This document shows, one piece after another, positions 1 through 8,543 of a DNA stretch of 39,449 nucleotides (position 1 is its first letter; every line of letters starts with the position of its first letter). The notes below the pieces were generated by a model that saw nothing but the letters and a program-made list of their open reading frames with translations, was not told the origin of the DNA and searched no databases. Source of the stretch: an uncultured Lachnospiraceae bacterium (GTDB lineage: Bacteria > Bacillota > Clostridia > Lachnospirales > Lachnospiraceae); assembly GCA_902761225.1 (NCBI GenBank), contig CACWJQ010000019.1:1-39449 (forward strand). The letters run 5' to 3'. Made by a program: the position numbers and the translations under genes.

Positions 1-1
1 A

Positions 2-499
2 TATTCGGTTGCTCAGCAGATCACATATTATGAGAGGGTTAGCCTTCTGAGACTTATACGTGGCAAGGGATACTCCGTAGATTTGTATACTAAGAATATT
101 ACCGAATCGGATCTGCAACTATTAAAGGATATTAGGATTCATAAAGAGTTGTCCTATGGAATTGAAATGCCAATTCTTTTTAAATCAAGTAGGATCAATC
201 TTAATGTGACACTGAAGATATTAAGGAGCGGCATTCCGTTGAGGGCTCTCGATATAATGGGCTGTGGCGGATTCCTGCTTACTAATTTACAACCGGAAAT
301 CTCGGAATATTTTAAGGATGGAAAAGACGTTGTAATGTATAAAAGTTTGGAGGAAGCGGTAGATAAAGCATGCTATTATCTTGCTCATGATGATGAACGT
401 AAAAACATTGCCCGAAATGGTTATAAGGTAGTAAGTGACGGGTTTCGCTTTGAGGATCGGATACATAATATGTTCGTGCTAGCTGGAATGGAATGTTAG
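2..499 (+). CDS. CgeB-like glycosyltransferase, C-terminal part (5' end outside window)
   Basis: The frame is open from the first bases of the window to a TAG at 497-499, so only the C-terminal ~165 residues are visible. They match the C-terminal half of the complete CgeB-like protein encoded at 1746-2891: both have SSRIN, then (L/M)TL, GIPLR, a GxGGFxLTN stretch and a YYL(A/S)HD(D/E)ER segment near the end. This is the Glyco_trans_1_2 type of GT-B C-terminal domain, which binds the sugar nucleotide. The gene runs rightward and converges with the leftward pair that ends at 542. Its acceptor is unknown; a role in surface glycan or flagellin decoration is inferred from the LicD and glycosyltransferase neighbours. 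A TTG at 83 is only an internal codon, not a convincing start. Confidence 0.8.
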   Translation, partial: YSVAQQITYYERVSLLRLIRGKGYSVDLYTKNITESDLQLLKDIRIHKELSYGIEMPILFKSSRINLNVTLKILRSGIPLRALDIMGCGGFLLTNLQPEISEYFKDGKDVVMYKSLEEAVDKACYYLAHDDERKNIARNGYKVVSDGFRFEDRIHNMFVLAGMEC

Positions 500-541
500 G
501 ACTGACTCTTGCTGATGCATTAAAAGATGATCATATTTGTA

Positions 542-1729
542 TCATTTTACGAAGCTGTATCTGTTCATTAAATCCTGAAGTGAGTGTATTTCAGTGAAGA
601 CGCTAGATGTGCCACTATTCATCATTTCGCGCCTATATTGATTAAAACATCCCACCAGAATCCTGAAGGTCCTATCATCATAATAGTTCCTGAAAAAAGT
701 ATTGGCTGAAATGAGCCACCAGGCTTTTTTGAAATCTTCATCTATAAAGGATTGTTCAAAAGACTTTATGGTTTCAATGACCGCATTTTGATAGTCTCCA
801 TGTGCAATCATCTCAAGATGGTTTAATGGGATGTTGGTAACAAATGGCCATATACTTTTATATTTTTCAAATACGGATACAGAGTATATTCCGTTACTGT
901 GAAGAGTGATCATACCTTCGACAGAACCAAATAATTCCTTGATGTTGGTTTCTGATTTTATTGCTTCGCTCTTGTATTTGTCATAGATAGATGGGAGAGA
1001 AAAATTAACAGGCACCCATTTATCAATCCATACTTGAAATGTAAGATCTTTCCAATTGGAATCTGCCTTTGATGAAATAAATCTTTCTTCGGAATACCTG
1101 CATATTCTTATGGAGCAATTATCCATTTCTGATAATCTGACAAAAAGGCTTAACGTTTGATTGAAATTGTTGTTTTCTGAAATGTTGTATTTTTCCTTGT
1201 ATCTATCCCAATCAACCGGTTTTAACATGGTGCTTCTTTTTCTTATGACTGATTCCCAGTTAGTGGACATGACAGCATAGAGGCGGTAAAACTCAACAGG
1301 GTCAGTATATATATCCTGAAATACATTTTCTCCTACATCCCATCTGGCATATTCATTAGCTGCGATTATTACATCATGATCTTTGTCTATAGCCTTGCAT
1401 AATTCAACTATAAAAGGCTCATCAAAACAAACTCTGTCTTTACAGGGCCAGATATAATCATAATCCTTTGGAAGACCGTATCCCTGAAGTATCATTAAGT
1501 GTTTGTGATCACCACTTATAGCTGCGTGAGCATCGATATAGTAGAGGTTGGAAGCACCATTACTGATGATGGATGACACCATATTCTTTGTGGAATCATC
1601 ATCACTGTCATCATATATGCATATATCAATGCCGTGAGTGGCATAAGTCGTCAGGCATCTGTCAAGAACCTCACTCATTGCTTCGACATGATTATGTGTT
1701 AAGTAGCAGCAGGCAATGCTGTTTTTCAT
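542..1729 (-). CDS. GT2-like glycosyltransferase
   Basis: 395 residues. The N-terminus reads like a GT-A family 2 transferase: a YLTHN start to the first strand, then IYDDSDDDST at about residues 38-47, in the place where GT2 enzymes carry the nucleotide-binding NDGSxDxT motif. There is no clear QXXRW motif and no transmembrane segment, so it is probably a cytosolic, non-processive transferase. The C-terminal ~200 residues are not recognised. The start at 1729 is supported by a GGAGG Shine-Dalgarno seven bases upstream. It follows the CgeB-like gene (1746-2891) by 16 bp, so the two are co-transcribed. Codon use favours A/T in the third position, unlike most of the window. Donor and acceptor cannot be read from the sequence. 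Confidence 0.75.
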   Translation of the reverse strand: MKNSIACCYLTHNHVEAMSEVLDRCLTTYATHGIDICIYDDSDDDSTKNMVSSIISNGASNLYYIDAHAAISGDHKHLMILQGYGLPKDYDYIWPCKDRVCFDEPFIVELCKAIDKDHDVIIAANEYARWDVGENVFQDIYTDPVEFYRLYAVMSTNWESVIRKRSTMLKPVDWDRYKEKYNISENNNFNQTLSLFVRLSEMDNCSIRICRYSEERFISSKADSNWKDLTFQVWIDKWVPVNFSLPSIYDKYKSEAIKSETNIKELFGSVEGMITLHSNGIYSVSVFEKYKSIWPFVTNIPLNHLEMIAHGDYQNAVIETIKSFEQSFIDEDFKKAWWLISANTFFRNYYDDRTFRILVGCFNQYRREMMNSGTSSVFTEIHSLQDLMNRYSFVK

Positions 1730-1745
1730 TTCCGGCCTCCGTTGA

Positions 1746-2891
1746 TCAGATGATCAGTATTTTGGGTAATAGAACATCATACGAAAAAATCTTCTCAGCA
1801 GCTTTGCGTCCGCATCTTGCTATCTGCTCACGCTCTTCATCATGAGACAGGTAATATTCTGCCTTATCAAGCATGTCATCATGACTTTCAAACCAGACAA
1901 GTTCTCTGCTGTTTTCAAAGTATCCGGACAGCTCGGTCTGATAATTCGTGAGGCAGAATCCTCCTGCTCCGAGAATGTCAATGACACGTAAGGGTATTCC
2001 GGTGTGGATGCTTCTGAGAGTCATGTTTATATTGATCCTGCTTGAAGCAAAAATCTGTGGCATTTCCGTATAGTAATCAGCTGTTCCGAGATAGTTCACC
2101 TTAATATCTGCAGGCGGCTCAGCACCTGAATATAGGTCAACGGAATAATGCTGGCCCAGGAGTGAAAGAAGATTTTTTCTTTCATTCACAGTGACTTTTT
2201 TTCTGAGCATATCGCAGATCACATCTCTTTTGATACTTCTGAATCCTTTTCCAAGATCTGCGTTTACGTATTTTTCTATCTCTCCCATAATCTCAGGAGT
2301 TATCGTACATGATGCAAGGTCCATACCGTAGATCATTTCCTGAGCCTTTATGATCGCATCAAGATACCCTTTTAAATAATCCGGGAGATACGAAATCTGA
2401 TCATAAAAATTATGCTCATCATTATAGAGGGAGCCGATAAATGTAATATCGTGTTCGTAACTTATGTTTTCCTGTGTGATCAGTTTATTTAATCTGTAGG
2501 TGTTCACGGGAAGAGGCATATAATCGACGGTCTCAAATCCCTGCGATCTGTAGATCTCGGATAAGGCATAATCGAATACATATACTTTGTTGCAGGAATT
2601 GCCGAGTGTGTCGGATTGAAGAGTATAATGCGGACAGTCATAGACCCAGGATATATAAGGAATTCCGGTATTCTGTGCCACTATTGAAAGAAGCGGAAAA
2701 TAATCAAAAGAGAAGATGCAATCATATGAAGATTTATGTATTTCGGCTGTGAGTGCTTCTGTGAAAGAAGGATCCTCAGAATATGATCTGGCTGTCTTGG
2801 ACCAGACTTTCACCTTGTGGCCGAGCCTTTCCATGCTCTCCACACAATCATCTTTGCTGTTTTCGTTCCAGTAATAATATAGGATATTCAT
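1746..2891 (-). CDS. CgeB family glycosyltransferase
   Basis: 381 residues, close to the usual length for CgeB-type proteins (DUF3880-like N-terminal domain plus Glyco_trans_1_2 C-terminal domain). The N-terminus MNILYYYWNEN and the segment YISWVYDCPHYTL (about residues 81-93) are typical of the family. The C-terminal half has SSRININMTL, GIPLR and GAGGFCLTN, shared with the partial gene at 2-499, so the two are paralogues lying either side of the GT2-like gene. It is the first gene of a leftward pair. No good Shine-Dalgarno precedes the start. A possible extended -10 (TGC then TATATT, minus strand, 2932-2937) lies in the 5' region. Role: sugar transfer to a surface polymer or protein (inference). 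Confidence 0.8.
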   Translation of the reverse strand: MNILYYYWNENSKDDCVESMERLGHKVKVWSKTARSYSEDPSFTEALTAEIHKSSYDCIFSFDYFPLLSIVAQNTGIPYISWVYDCPHYTLQSDTLGNSCNKVYVFDYALSEIYRSQGFETVDYMPLPVNTYRLNKLITQENISYEHDITFIGSLYNDEHNFYDQISYLPDYLKGYLDAIIKAQEMIYGMDLASCTITPEIMGEIEKYVNADLGKGFRSIKRDVICDMLRKKVTVNERKNLLSLLGQHYSVDLYSGAEPPADIKVNYLGTADYYTEMPQIFASSRININMTLRSIHTGIPLRVIDILGAGGFCLTNYQTELSGYFENSRELVWFESHDDMLDKAEYYLSHDEEREQIARCGRKAAEKIFSYDVLLPKILII

Positions 2892-2982
2892 AATTATTTT
2901 GGGATAGATGGTTGAAGTATGATGTGATTCAAATATAGCACATCCGGGTCAAATAATGTACTTTTGGAGAAGGCAAAGGGTG

Positions 2983-2988
2983 TATAAT
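2983..2988 (+). promoter_or_regulatory. TATAAT -10 element upstream of the LicD/GT-B gene
   Basis: A perfect TATAAT lies 49 bp before the ATG at 3037. No good -35 is seen at 17 bp. If used, transcription would start near 2995, which rules out the upstream ATG at 2956 and supports translation from 3037. Confidence 0.4.
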
Positions 2989-3036
2989 TTAATTGATAGA
3001 TATGAAAACGCTCTTTCAAGGCTGGGAAGGCAAAGT

Positions 3037-5334
3037 ATGAAGTTTGAAAACACTTATTACCAGGATGAAGTCAGGGAGAATTTTTACATACCTGGCATGA
3101 TCAAACGGTCATGGGCATCTCAGATTGAGATTCTGGAAAAAGTCAGTGATATTTGCACAAGACATGATATAAGATGGTTTGCTGATTATGGAACCCTTCT
3201 CGGTGCGGCACGTCATCACGGTTTTATTCCATGGGATGATGATCTTGATATCTGTATGTTGAAGGATGATTATGACAGATTCCTGGAAATAGCCGAAAAA
3301 GAGCTGCCTGAAGGCTATCGCATTTTGAATATCTATAAAGAACCTTCATATGCTAATTTCCTGACACGTATTGTTAATCATAGTGTGATAGATACGAGTG
3401 AGAGCTTTTTGGCTGAGAATCATGGATTTCCTTATGTCTCCGGCATTGACATTTTTCCGATTCATTATCTTTACAATGATGAAGCTATGGAAAACGAAAG
3501 ACAGCAGAAGGCCAAGGAGATCTATAGTCTTCTGAAGAATCTGATCACTTCCGGAAAACATACTTCATCGGAAGAAAAGAAAACAGTAGATAAGATTGAG
3601 CAGATAAGCGGGTTTAAGATAGGTAATTATGTTTCTTTGGAAAACGCGGTATACAGAATACTTGATACCATGTATTCTGTTACTCCTTCCAAGGATGCAG
3701 AATATGTCTCTCTGATAAGATTCTGGATAGAACTGAAAAGCCACAGATTCCCTGTTTCAATATATAAGGATACTGTCAGGTTACCGTTTGAAAATTCATA
3801 TATTAATGTTCCTGCCGGGTATGAGCAACTGCTTAGACTTGTATATGGAAATTGGGAGAGTGCCAATAAGCATGGAGGACTCCATGATTATCCGTTTTAT
3901 CTGGATCAGGAACGTGAATTGGCAGCTCACAGAAACGACAGGGTTCCGTATCTCTATAGTTATGATAAATCGGATACGATCAGACCTGGAATTGTGAATG
4001 ATGATGGGAATTTCGTGATATTGGAAACCATACACAAAGCCCATTCCATGATTGAAATGCTGGTGAAGTCAAACGGGATCGAGCAGTGTTCATCACTCCT
4101 CAGCGGATGCCAGAATCTGGCTATAAAGATCGGAGAGGATATAGAGCATGAATTTGGGAGCTGCGGATATGAAACGGTTCATTTGCTGGAGGGCTACTGT
4201 GAAGCAATCTACAATTTCAGTCAGGCTTTGCAGGATGATGAATCCGGTCAGGATGAGTTTCTTTCCCATTTGAATTCCCTGAATGCTTATCATGTGATGA
4301 TAAGCAGCTCTTATGAGAGCCTCAGGAAGAGTGAGCGGATATTTGTTATTTCAACTGAGCGTGAATATATTGCTGCACTTGAACTTGCCGGAAATTATGA
4401 TGGCGATCAGGTAAAAAGAGTATGTCTGATGCCTGTACCACGATATGCAAAGGATTGGCATGGAAAGCTTACATCAGAATACAGCATATATGAAATGGTC
4501 AGAAGTGAATTCACTGAAAAGGTAAGTGAAAATCAGGCGGCTTTATCCCAGGTTGAACTGATCGATTACAGATCCTTTGATTTTAATAAGCATGAAGCGG
4601 AATTCTGTTTTTTTGATCCATTTGATGAATATGGCGAGGGAACAACCATTCATCCTTTCTTTTATGCATCTAATCTTAGGAAATATACTGAGAAACTGAC
4701 TTATTTCCATATCATACCCTGTAGCCCTCCGGCAAGTGATGATGAAAAGGGGTTGTCAAATGCCGGGCGTTACATAGTGTCTCCCGGAGTTGTTATGGCA
4801 GACAGGGTATATGTTCCCGGCGGGGAAATGAGCAAATTGTATCATAAACAATTATCTGTTGTTGATGAGACTGCTGATGTTGAACTTTGGAAAAAAAAGA
4901 TTTCTGTTTTCGAATGGGATGCAGATGGCAAAACTTACCCACATCGTCTGGCGGGTAAAACTAATGTGACCTCGGAAAAGAAAATGATACTATTCTATGT
5001 TAGTATATCTTCTGTGTATACTTATGGAGAAGGCATCATTGATAAATTACGTAAAGTGATGGATACATTTGCCGAAAGCAGTGATAGGATACTGGTGCGA
5101 TGGGTTGCTGATGCAGGATTTGGTGATGGTATGAGATCAATATGTCCATCGTTAATGGATAGATATATGGGAATCGTTGATGATTTCACTAAGAGGCAAC
5201 TTGGAGAGTATATTGTGGATGATGGATCGGATCTGATAAACGGCTGCGATGCCTATTACGGATCGGGCGGTTACTTCCTGAATCAGTGTGTTATCAGAGG
5301 GATTCCTGCTATGGTCTGGAATATAGAGATGTAA
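3037..5334 (+). CDS. LicD family protein fused to a GT-B (CDP-glycerol transferase-like) domain
   Basis: 765 residues from ATG 3037, preceded by GGAAGG. This start aligns with the N-termini of the two LicD paralogues downstream; an in-frame ATG at 2956 has no Shine-Dalgarno. Residues ~1-330 are a LicD domain with GTLLG (52-56) and WDDDLD (66-71), the nucleotidyltransferase-fold metal-binding signature used to add phosphorylcholine or related phospho-groups to glycans. Residues ~430-765 look like a GT-B domain of the CDP-glycerol:glycerophosphotransferase type: HIIPCSPP near 554, MADRVYVPGGEM near 585, KKMILFYVS near 648, then DGSDLINGCDAYYGSGG near 729. LicD proteins are usually ~270-350 residues, so the fusion more than doubles the length. 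The linker (330-430) is mostly helical. The fusion suggests coupled glycan phospho-modification (inference). Confidence 0.75.
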   Translation: MKFENTYYQDEVRENFYIPGMIKRSWASQIEILEKVSDICTRHDIRWFADYGTLLGAARHHGFIPWDDDLDICMLKDDYDRFLEIAEKELPEGYRILNIYKEPSYANFLTRIVNHSVIDTSESFLAENHGFPYVSGIDIFPIHYLYNDEAMENERQQKAKEIYSLLKNLITSGKHTSSEEKKTVDKIEQISGFKIGNYVSLENAVYRILDTMYSVTPSKDAEYVSLIRFWIELKSHRFPVSIYKDTVRLPFENSYINVPAGYEQLLRLVYGNWESANKHGGLHDYPFYLDQERELAAHRNDRVPYLYSYDKSDTIRPGIVNDDGNFVILETIHKAHSMIEMLVKSNGIEQCSSLLSGCQNLAIKIGEDIEHEFGSCGYETVHLLEGYCEAIYNFSQALQDDESGQDEFLSHLNSLNAYHVMISSSYESLRKSERIFVISTEREYIAALELAGNYDGDQVKRVCLMPVPRYAKDWHGKLTSEYSIYEMVRSEFTEKVSENQAALSQVELIDYRSFDFNKHEAEFCFFDPFDEYGEGTTIHPFFYASNLRKYTEKLTYFHIIPCSPPASDDEKGLSNAGRYIVSPGVVMADRVYVPGGEMSKLYHKQLSVVDETADVELWKKKISVFEWDADGKTYPHRLAGKTNVTSEKKMILFYVSISSVYTYGEGIIDKLRKVMDTFAESSDRILVRWVADAGFGDGMRSICPSLMDRYMGIVDDFTKRQLGEYIVDDGSDLINGCDAYYGSGGYFLNQCVIRGIPAMVWNIEM

Positions 5335-5381
5335 TTAATATGATCATGTTCACTCTAGTCTAAGGTGTGGTCAGAGGGTTT

Positions 5382-6392
5382 ATGGATTTCCCCGTAAAAT
5401 ACAGGTTTACAGATGAATACTTCCGGGATGAGGAACGATGTGGTTTCATGGTGTCTGAATGCATGAAACGGTATTGGGCTGCATCGTTGCATAGTCTCGA
5501 GATATTCGATGACATATGCAGAAGGCATGGGCTTAAATACTGGGCTGCATGTGGAACTATGCTGGGTACAATCAGGCACAAAGGTTTTATCCCGTGGGAT
5601 GATGATCTGGATATCGGTATGCTTAGGGAGGATTTTAATCAATTCCTCAGGATAGCCCCATATGAACTGCCTTCAGATTACACTGTTTCATTTAAAGATG
5701 ATCCCCCCAGACACTCGTACAATGGAATTGCTGTAGTCAATTCTCTGCGTGCTGTATCTTTCGATGAGAAGATATTGAATGATTACTATTATTGTCCGTT
5801 TCCGGTAGGGTTTGATGTGTACCCTTATGATTATGCGCCGGATGACAGAAATGAAAGGGACATCTGGAGAGGGGAGTATTTAAGGGTTCTTCTTGCTTTT
5901 AAATATCTTGACGAACATACAGATGCGGATGATGAAGCTGATGAGGCGTTCAGAAAATTAGGGTTTGAGCCTGCGTATGTATGGGAAAACAAGGATGAGA
6001 TCAGGAACAGGCTCCTCGAGATGGCTGAGAATATTGCGGGCAGAGGCATGCCCGGGTGCGGATCATACGTAACCAGGCTGATATTTCTTGCGATGCATAA
6101 TGCCTATCCTCCTTTAAAGAAGGAGTGGTATGAGGATATTGTCGAGCTTCCTTTTGAAACAGGAACAATCCCTGCTCTTAGAAATATTGAGGATGCTGTG
6201 TTGATGACTTTTGGTGCCGAGTGGGTTATGCCTGTGCAGGGAACTATGTCTCATAATTATCCCTTGTACAGAAGGGATATCAGATATATGATCGGTTTTC
6301 TTGAAAAAGGCGGTCTGAAACTGTCATACCTGCCGAATCAATTGCAATATATTGTAAGAGAGGCAGACAGGCTGGGTATAGAACACAGTTAA
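5382..6392 (+). CDS. LicD family phosphotransferase
   Basis: 336 residues. ATG 5382 is chosen over GTG 5367 because AGAGG lies just upstream and the resulting N-terminus (then DEYFRDEER) aligns with the next LicD gene. GTMLG lies at 59-63 and WDDDLD at 72-77, the LicD catalytic signature. A conserved C-terminal ELPFETG-type motif is shared with both neighbouring LicD proteins. No membrane segment or signal peptide is seen, so it should act in the cytoplasm on a nucleotide-activated or lipid-linked glycan precursor. It starts 47 bp after the LicD/GT-B fusion and ends 17 bp before the third LicD gene, so all three appear to be one transcript. The exact group transferred is not determinable. Confidence 0.85.
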   Translation: MDFPVKYRFTDEYFRDEERCGFMVSECMKRYWAASLHSLEIFDDICRRHGLKYWAACGTMLGTIRHKGFIPWDDDLDIGMLREDFNQFLRIAPYELPSDYTVSFKDDPPRHSYNGIAVVNSLRAVSFDEKILNDYYYCPFPVGFDVYPYDYAPDDRNERDIWRGEYLRVLLAFKYLDEHTDADDEADEAFRKLGFEPAYVWENKDEIRNRLLEMAENIAGRGMPGCGSYVTRLIFLAMHNAYPPLKKEWYEDIVELPFETGTIPALRNIEDAVLMTFGAEWVMPVQGTMSHNYPLYRRDIRYMIGFLEKGGLKLSYLPNQLQYIVREADRLGIEHS

Positions 6393-6409
6393 GTAGGGAT
6401 TGGAGTTAA

Positions 6410-7474
6410 ATGGTCAATTATTCTATAAATGAAGAATATTTTCATGATGAGGAAAGAAGTGGATTCAGGATTTCCTCGTTGATGAAGAGATGCTGGGCTG
6501 CCCAGTTGAAAACACTGGAGGATTTTGACAGGGTCTGCTCAAAGCACAATCTTAAATGGTATGCATTCTGCGGAACTCTCCTTGGTGCTGTCAGACACAA
6601 GGGCTTTATTCCCTGGGATGATGATATCGATATCTGCATGCTGAGGGGCGATTACAATATGTTCCTTCATTATGCGAAAAAAGAAATGTCCGGGTATTTG
6701 TTTGAAAATTACGATTCATATACTCCGGAAGAAAACCGAAACTATGATTTTCAGGGTATTACAAGGATTAACAATACATATACCGCGGATTTTAATACCG
6801 AGTATCTGGATGCACACCATGGTTTCCCGTACACAGTCGGCATAGATCTTTACCCTCTTGATTACGTGCCTCGGGATGAAAAAGAGTATGAAATGGCTCA
6901 AAATATTTTCGGATATACCATACTTGTCGGATATAAGTATAAAAGTCTTAACTGGCCGAGATATGGAAAACCTGATGCTGATTATGAGAATATAAACCTC
7001 GATGAAGCATATGAAGCCATTTATAATGCCACGGGAATGAAGATTGATAAAAGCGGTGACGTACTCAGGCAACTTAATGATATTGCAATCAATGTCGCTT
7101 CGTATACCAAAAGTAAGGATTCTGACAGAGTTGCATGTATGATGCATGCTGCTTTTGGCGAGAAACACATGGTTTTCCCTAAAAATGCCTTTCAAAAACG
7201 TCTTGAGGTTCCATTTGAGACGGGAAGCATCTATATACCTGGAGATGCTGATGCGGTCTTGTCCCGAAATTACGGCTCTGATTACATGACCCCCAACACC
7301 CATGTCCCGCACGATTATCCTTATTACAAGAAGCAGGAGCGCTGGGTCAGGGATTATGTCATAAGAAATCCTGAGATGGCGCCGTACATGCCGGCTTACT
7401 ACATAGCAGACGTATATGACGAAGATCCTGATAAAAAGATTTTGCTGGATAAGATTTATGGAAATAGCAGGTGA
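6410..7474 (+). CDS. LicD family phosphotransferase
   Basis: 354 residues, third LicD paralogue in a row. A GGAG lies just upstream of ATG 6410. Motifs: GTLLG (55-59), RHKGFIPWDDDIDICML with WDDDID at 69-74, and a VPFETGS segment in the C-terminal third. The region between carries HHGFPYTVGIDLYP, also present in the LicD/GT-B fusion (HGFPYVSGIDIFP), suggesting that these two are closer to each other than either is to the middle copy. It is the last gene before a strong terminator. Soluble and cytosolic by sequence. Three tandem copies fit modification of several positions in one repeat unit, but this is inference. Confidence 0.85.
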   Translation: MVNYSINEEYFHDEERSGFRISSLMKRCWAAQLKTLEDFDRVCSKHNLKWYAFCGTLLGAVRHKGFIPWDDDIDICMLRGDYNMFLHYAKKEMSGYLFENYDSYTPEENRNYDFQGITRINNTYTADFNTEYLDAHHGFPYTVGIDLYPLDYVPRDEKEYEMAQNIFGYTILVGYKYKSLNWPRYGKPDADYENINLDEAYEAIYNATGMKIDKSGDVLRQLNDIAINVASYTKSKDSDRVACMMHAAFGEKHMVFPKNAFQKRLEVPFETGSIYIPGDADAVLSRNYGSDYMTPNTHVPHDYPYYKKQERWVRDYVIRNPEMAPYMPAYYIADVYDEDPDKKILLDKIYGNSR

Positions 7475-7482
7475 TAATGATT

Positions 7483-7520
7483 GGAAGGAGAAATCCGAAG
7501 AGGAGCTCCTTCCTTTTTTT
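7483..7520 (+). terminator. Rho-independent terminator of the LicD operon
   Basis: An eight-base stem, GGAAGGAG at 7483-7490 with CTCCTTCC at 7506-7513, is followed directly by seven T (7514-7520). The 15-base loop is long but A/G-rich. It starts nine bases after the stop codon of the third LicD gene. Confidence 0.8.
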
Positions 7521-7639
7521 GCACTCTGTACTCGAACGAGGTCTTCAAAGTTAATTGGGAATCGGTGTGTCCTGAATACGCCGGTAAAAACGTCCTCTCT
7601 TTGCTGAAATTATCATTATATAGAGGTTTCTAAAATGTA

Positions 7640-7827
7640 TGCTACAATATCTATTTTTCTTATCACTATTGTTAAACGTTTGACATCTTTTGTGGTCATT
7701 TTTCACAAAAACACCCCCTAAACTTCTTTAAACTTTATGCACTCAAAAATCCAATAAAAGGTTTACAAGAACCTGCATTATTGGTAAACTGAATCTGCAG
7801 GAATGGTAGTATACAAGTCTGACCATT
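7640..7827 (+). promoter_or_regulatory. Control region of the gntR-sugar importer operon
   Basis: The 381 bases between the LicD and gntR genes hold no gene but several signals. An extended -10 (TGC then TACAAT) is at 7640-7648. A LacI/CcpA-type palindrome, TGTTAAAC/GTTTGACA, is at 7670-7685 with one mismatched pair and a central CG. A better promoter is TTTACA (7762-7767), 17-bp spacer, TAAACT (7785-7790). Inverted repeat GTTTAC (7761-7766)/GTAAAC (7784-7789) overlaps this promoter exactly. A second inverted repeat, AATGGT (7802-7807)/ACCATT (7822-7827), sits just downstream of the predicted start and encloses GTATAC, like operators of GntR/FCD regulators. Promoter and sites are predictions. 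Confidence 0.5.
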
Positions 7828-7855
7828 TTTGATTTTTATCCGGAAAGAGGAAAAG

Positions 7856-8533
7856 ATGGAAGTATATTCCAAGCGGCGTGGGGAAACAGCACGAGATTAT
7901 GCTCTCAGAGTCCTTAAGGGCAACATCATTTCACTCGATCTTATGCCCGGAACAGCAATCTCGGAGAATGAGCTGGCGACCGAACTCGGAATATCCAGAA
8001 CACCGGTGAGAGAGGCTGTTATCGAACTGGCCAAGGCCTATCTCATAGAGATCTATCCTCAGCGTGGAAGCTTTGTATCGCTGATAGATCCCAAGATGGT
8101 TGAAGAGGCCAGGTTCCTTAGGCGGATCACTGATACCGCGGTCATAGAAGCGGCATGTGACGAGATCGATGAGAAGGGTATAGCTGCTCTCGAAGACAAT
8201 GTATCACTTCAGGAATTTTACCTTTCAAAGGGAATGACTGAGAAGATATTTGACCTCGACAATAAGTTCCATAAGGGAATCTACGAGGCGGTTAAGAAGG
8301 ATATAGTATATGAGATCCATTCGACTCTGATGATACATTTCGACAGAGTGCGTACACTTTCTGTGGAGACTGTGAAGGATTTCAAGGTGGTCGGAGACCA
8401 CCGCAAGATGCTCGAGGCCATCAAGGCTGGGGATAAGGTGACAGCGGCTCAGCTTGTAGAAAAGCATTTGAACCGTTATCAGATAGATGAAAAAGAAATA
8501 AGAAGTCAGAGACCTGAATACTTCAAGGCATAA
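7856..8533 (+). CDS. GntR family transcriptional regulator, FCD subfamily
   Basis: 225 residues from ATG 7856, which has AGAGG upstream; an in-frame TTG at 7829 lies inside the operator-like repeat and is rejected. The N-terminal winged helix-turn-helix spans about residues 8-75, with ENELATELGISRTPVREAVIEL (helix-turn-helix and recognition helix) typical of GntR. The C-terminal all-helical FCD ligand-binding domain has the metal-site pattern: D and H in DLDNKFHKG, H in GDHRKML and H in VEKHLNRY. It lies ten bases ahead of a two-permease sugar importer, so it probably regulates that operon, and its own gene as the first cistron. FCD regulators often sense sugar acids such as uronates, which would suit a pectin- or xylan-degrading gut bacterium, but the ligand is inference. 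Confidence 0.9.
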   Translation: MEVYSKRRGETARDYALRVLKGNIISLDLMPGTAISENELATELGISRTPVREAVIELAKAYLIEIYPQRGSFVSLIDPKMVEEARFLRRITDTAVIEAACDEIDEKGIAALEDNVSLQEFYLSKGMTEKIFDLDNKFHKGIYEAVKKDIVYEIHSTLMIHFDRVRTLSVETVKDFKVVGDHRKMLEAIKAGDKVTAAQLVEKHLNRYQIDEKEIRSQRPEYFKA

Positions 8534-8543
8534 GGAGGCTAAA

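Noticed and set aside
497-545. Terminator between the converging CgeB-like and GT2-like genes
   Set aside because: Only a weak five-base stem (ATGAT/ATCAT) with A- and T-rich flanks is visible, too weak to call.
2956-3036. Upstream in-frame start giving a 792-residue LicD/GT-B protein
   Set aside because: No Shine-Dalgarno before ATG 2956, a TATAAT element lies inside the extension, and paralogues begin at the position of ATG 3037.
7680-7685. TTGACA as a -35 element upstream of gntR
   Set aside because: The sequence 17 bases downstream (TCACAA) is a poor -10. The hexamer is better explained as half of the 7670-7685 palindrome.
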